Shown here: positions 20,581-24,213 of the stretch, piece by piece
Numbering within the stretch: the stretch's first letter is position 1
Layout of the letters: every line of letters starts with the position of its first letter
Origin: Paraglomus occultum
Lineage: Eukaryota; Glomeromycota; Glomeromycetes; Paraglomerales; Paraglomeraceae
DNA: 24,213 nucleotides
NCBI GenBank assembly: GCA_910592205.1
Contig: CAJVPJ010000470.1
Coordinates: 1-24,213 of the forward strand
Reading direction: 5' to 3'
Notes under the pieces: generated by a model
Databases searched by the model: none
Seen by the model: the letters and a program-made list of their open reading frames with translations, nothing else
What the model was told of the DNA's origin: nothing
Translations under genes and position numbers: made by a program

Positions 20581-22800
20581 ACAGCGCAGGCAGCTTTTAT
20601 ATGTATACGCATATATAAATACGTAATCCTCAATGGTTGTCTTTTTGGTTACAATTATACAACATTGGAAATTTTTTTTCTGTTTGGTGTTGGGTAATGT
20701 GACTATATGTAAAACAAGTACAGTCACAGCGATTGTGTTGCTAAAAAGTTGTATACATATGATACGCATACTTGCAGACCAGATAGATATCATATGTGAT
20801 ACAAATGATTAGTTTTATCGAGACGCATTCTTAGAACAAACATTCGGGATCAAAAACCTTAATAGTGAGAGATTTTTTTAATCTGTATAAATACTACCAG
20901 TCTCCTTGATCACGGGCTAAACATTACGCCACAAAAGGCAACATTTTACAGATAAACTAGAAAAAAAAACTTCTGGTATTCTCCCCCTTTTATTGCCCGA
21001 AAATTTGCTACCGTTATACAAGAAATTTAATATAAACATAAGTAATAGTAATAGCGTAACATTTCATTGCGACCTTTATTTGGTGGCTAAAATGTTTGTG
21101 GACAGACCTGGCACACCTTACTGGTAGCCCTGTTTGAAGATTAGGATTTTTTTCCTACTTGTGCACAGAACTCATTCGGACATGTGCACATTTATCCGTT
21201 GATTAATAATTCGATATCTCATTAGAGTGGCAAGTTAACAACTATCTAATAATAATGGTTTCCTTTTCGGGAATATTTACTTGTTTTTGCCGACACCTCC
21301 GATCTCAATTTTTACAACCTTTATATTCTGAATTTACATGACAAATGGTATTAAACGTAATAGTAATGTATTATAAGTTGTACAACCAAAAAAATTGGGT
21401 GTTATAAGAGAACGAAAATAAGTGTAAAACAGCTTGTTAAAATAAATTAATATAATATTTATGTTGTCTTGTTTTTTTGCAACACGTTTTCACAAGTCAA
21501 AAATGCGAACGTTGCCCTACAAAATTTTTTTACGTCAAAACTTTTATCAATAAGCCTTTTTAAAAACTAATAGACAGTTCCTACTTTGTTGAAAATTGCA
21601 ACCATAAAATTCAAGGACATAAAATCAAGACAATTGTTTTAAACTATACCATGCTGCACTTTACTATTTTCTGCAAACTGGATTCGTTATTGTATTTATC
21701 CAACTTGATGTTCTTAACGTTTAATGTATTATTCATAATTGTTATTATGTGTACATTCAAATTAATATTCAAGAAAAAGTGGAGGCCCAGCAAGGTTAGG
21801 GAATGTAATGCATGTTTAGAAAATATTGCCGTGCATAATTTGTGGCAAACTGCATTATTGTTATGGGTTCTCATAATAAGTAGCAGTATGTCTGTGTGAC
21901 TTTCTGTAATAAACTTTTAATAGCCCAAAATAACCCATTGCATACAAAGTTCATATGTGCATGCATTATAAAATTAGTTCAATATTCTCAAAAAATAGAA
22001 GTCATGGTAATAGTGCTATTCTTGTTCTGTTTTGTCACAAGTAATCTTGAAAGTTTTTTGCGCACAATATATATAGTAATAGAAATCCATTTTTCCCCGT
22101 ATTAAAAAAAACTAATACATCAGAAAAGTTATGGTATAAAATTTTTTAATCTATTGAAAAAACGGTTAGAGTTTTAAAATAAAAAGTTTGAACGCATTGT
22201 TTTGTTTCCGATAAACGCAGTAGCTTAAAGCAAGTAAAGTTGTATATTCTCTAATCATGTAAAGACGATAACAACACGTGTTGAATGTCGTGGAAGAAGA
22301 ATTATATAACTGCGAATTGAATTTTATTGAATACCGTTGACCCACAGAGAGCACATGGAGAAAATTAAGAACAAATTAATTCGATTTTGTAGTATTAATA
22401 TACTGTCGCTGAGAATGGTACGTCGGAAATAAAAGTTTCTGTTTAATCCCGGTTATGTTGCACCAAGAGAAGCTTTAATTTGCAATATTTTCATTGTGGT
22501 TGCTATTTCGGACGGCGTAGTTTGAGAGTGCACCAAAATCCCATCTATTGGAGCAGTTTTTCTACTGGATTCTTTACGCATACTAAAACCCAGTGACAGA
22601 TATCGTCAGCAAATACAACAGTCAAATACAATCGAGCATATAGCAGATGCAGAAAACACAAGTATAAATTGTACGGTAGTAATAGCGCAATTATATTACT
22701 TTTACTTTTTGCGATTTACAATTCTTTTTCTTGATATTACCCGAATAATTTACGGGGAAAGCGGTAAATAACGGAATAACACGGAAAAGTTGCCTCAAGA
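20581..22800. other. AT-rich intergenic DNA without a convincing gene
   Basis: Open frames are short and of AT-driven composition (Ile, Asn, Lys, Leu, Phe). No domain, RNA gene or transposon terminus was recognised. Homopolymer A and T runs are frequent. Confidence 0.5.
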
Positions 22801-23240
22801 TTAACAGGTAGATAGCAAAAGGAGAAATAGTTTCTTCTTTCCTAATTCATATGAACCTTTCCATTTCTTACCTGGAGAAGCACGACGACCGGGGTATTTG
22901 CAATTAACCATTTTATTTGAAGACAACTTCAGCAGGAATCGTCGGAAAAATAAACTGATGCCATTATAGTACGAGACATATGCAAGAATATGTTGCATGT
23001 TTGCTTCATTATAACACTGGTATTGCACGCATAATTGCATAAGATGAAAAATTTACTTGTATCAAATCCAAGTCGGAATAAGCTCTTTACAGATAGCCAA
23101 TTCAGATCTGGATGCTGTTTTTCTAGTGCAATCTTTATTTTTCCTTCTTGCTGACGTTGTTGCATAACAGGGTTAAGTTTTGTAAACGACTTGACTCTAA
23201 ATTTTAGAAATGCGGTTTCCCTTTTTGCAGACGGCTGACA
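22801..23240 (-). pseudogene. Possible coding fragment, unrecognised
   Basis: On the minus strand a frame entered near 23235 reads PSAKRETAFLKFRVKSFTK, then NPVMQQRQQEGKIKIALEK and HPDLNWLSVKSLFRLGFDTS. The composition is that of a soluble charged protein, unlike the surrounding AT-driven frames. A donor-like GTAAAT follows the GFDT/S codons at about 23056. A second stretch near 22940-22870 contains CKYPGRRASPG followed by a GTAAGA donor-like site. These could be two exons of a small or decayed gene. No family was recognised, no start codon was settled, and stops lie close on both sides. Confidence 0.3.
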
Positions 23241-23354
23241 TGACGTTTATGAGAATATCGAAATTTTTACTATTTTGATGTCCATGGTTCCAAATGCGCT
23301 TTGACATTTGCAATAACAAAACATTAATAAGAAGGCCAAACAAAACAATATGTA

Positions 23355-23447
23355 TATGACAAGTGACGCTTTTTGAATAAAGTAGACATAGGAAAAACGT
23401 GTATGACAAGTGACACTTTTTGAATAAGTAGACATAGGAAAAACGTG
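23355..23447 (+). repeat. Tandem duplication of about 47 bp
   Basis: Copy 1 (23355-23401, 47 bp) and copy 2 (23402-23447, 46 bp) both start tatgacaagtgac and end gacataggaaaaacgtg. They differ by one G/A substitution and one missing A. The copies abut exactly, which points to a recent local duplication. There is no known function. Confidence 0.92.
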
Positions 23448-24138
23448 TTTGTTGTAATGTGAGTGGTTCTGAACTAAGAACGGCTGCGAGTGTCAACGTT
23501 GGCAGAGAGTTTGAAACCGTACAGAGAAAAAAATTCCAAAGCTTTTTTCAAAAGATGAGCATTATGTTATCAGTTGAATTTTATCATCACTAATATGAAA
23601 AAACAAACATATCTGGCTCGCAACGAAATTCTTATTTATTTCAGTAAAATGATTTCCATACATTAAAGCTATTTCCTAAGTTAACGAATAACATGTCCGT
23701 AATATATAAAACTATTAACCATAGCGAAATTTCTTAATGTAGCATTAGAAATAACTTGATTCCTTCATTAATACGAAAAATAAAGCAAATTAGAACCCAA
23801 GTACCCAGTAATTGACGTTGCGGAATCTTATAAACAGGAATTTGCCACTGCCATCGCGTTGTTCAGTACAGACGTTACAGTCATTTCAGGTACCATGTTA
23901 ATTTTTACGACCCTGGTTTGCGTATCGGATATACTTTGTAGTTGGTTTGTTGCTAGAGTTAATTTATTGTAAATGACTGGATCGTTCTAATACTAATAAT
24001 GAAAAAAAAAAGTCATGGTTAATCTTTTCTCAATCGTTATCAAAAATGATTATGCAAGATTTTACCTCATTTTCTCTAACTAGTATATGACACGTCTCGG
24101 CATTATTATTTCGTCTCGCTGCAACTAAAACTAAAGTA
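23448..24138. other. Intergenic DNA without genes
   Basis: AT-rich, with short meaningless open frames. Nothing recognised up to the transposon-like terminus at 24139. Confidence 0.5.
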
Positions 24139-24213
24139 CAGTCAACTCTCTCTATACCGGCGTGAGTGGTTTGGCAGTTTTTGGCCGTTATAACGCGAGA
24201 CCGGTATATAAAA
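24139..24213 (+). mobile_element. Start of a Tigger/pogo-like element, cut by the window end
   Basis: The sequence TA + cagtcaactctctctatacc (TA at 24137-24138) has the form of Tigger/pogo termini (CAGT.AACTCTC.ATA). A second related word (gcgagaccggtatataaaa) comes near the window edge, as expected of subterminal repeats. The other end and any coding sequence lie outside the window, so this rests on the terminus alone. Confidence 0.55.

Noticed and set aside
1-24213. tRNA, rRNA or other structured RNA genes
   Set aside because: I looked for T-loop-like GGTTCGAATCC words on both strands and saw none in a cloverleaf context; no rRNA-like stretch was noticed. A covariance-model search was not possible.

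Overview
The window looks like nuclear DNA of a fungus: AT-rich, with compact genes cut by many short introns (about 65-205 nt, GT..AG, sometimes with TACTAAT-like branch sites) and with decayed Tigger/pogo transposons. Low GC, intron density, Tigger relics and the three gene families suggest an early-diverging lineage such as Glomeromycotina/Mucoromycota. That placement is inference from general appearance; no rRNA or other marker is present.

Layout. Positions 1-4400 are gene-poor, with short repeats, a hairpin and a possible frameshifted gene relic (1868-2219). Positions 4403-6520 hold a decayed Tigger/pogo DNA transposon. A second, 758-bp element (4716-5473) with perfect 24-bp terminal inverted repeats and a TA target duplication sits inside it. 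Three confident protein genes follow. The first is a 12-exon cohesin-loader gene of the MAU2/SCC4 type (6785-11189, +) with a long Q-rich N-terminal extension. It converges on a 9-exon PP2A-like phosphatase gene of the Ppg1 type (13424-11686, -). The third is a 4-exon FHA-RING ubiquitin ligase of the Dma1/RNF8-like type (19798-17520, -). Between the last two lie about 4.1 kb without a convincing gene, including a 170-nt pure pyrimidine tract built on a 30-bp minisatellite. Upstream of the FHA-RING gene come a G-run, AT-rich microsatellites and about 4 kb without a confident gene. The last 75 bases begin what looks like another Tigger-type terminus.

The three genes act in separate processes: cohesin loading, phosphatase signalling, and ubiquitylation in mitotic/septation checkpoints. 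All touch the cell cycle or stress control, but nothing in the sequence shows co-regulation, and fungal nuclear genes are not normally operonic. I found no sign of a wholly new multi-gene system. The best items to follow up are the nested transposon whose target site restores a reading frame, the last phosphatase intron whose retention would remove the conserved C-terminus, the Q-rich extension on the cohesin loader, and a splice donor overlapping the FHA-RING stop codon. Exon boundaries were deduced by hand from splice consensus, reading phase and recalled family conservation, without transcripts or database searches.
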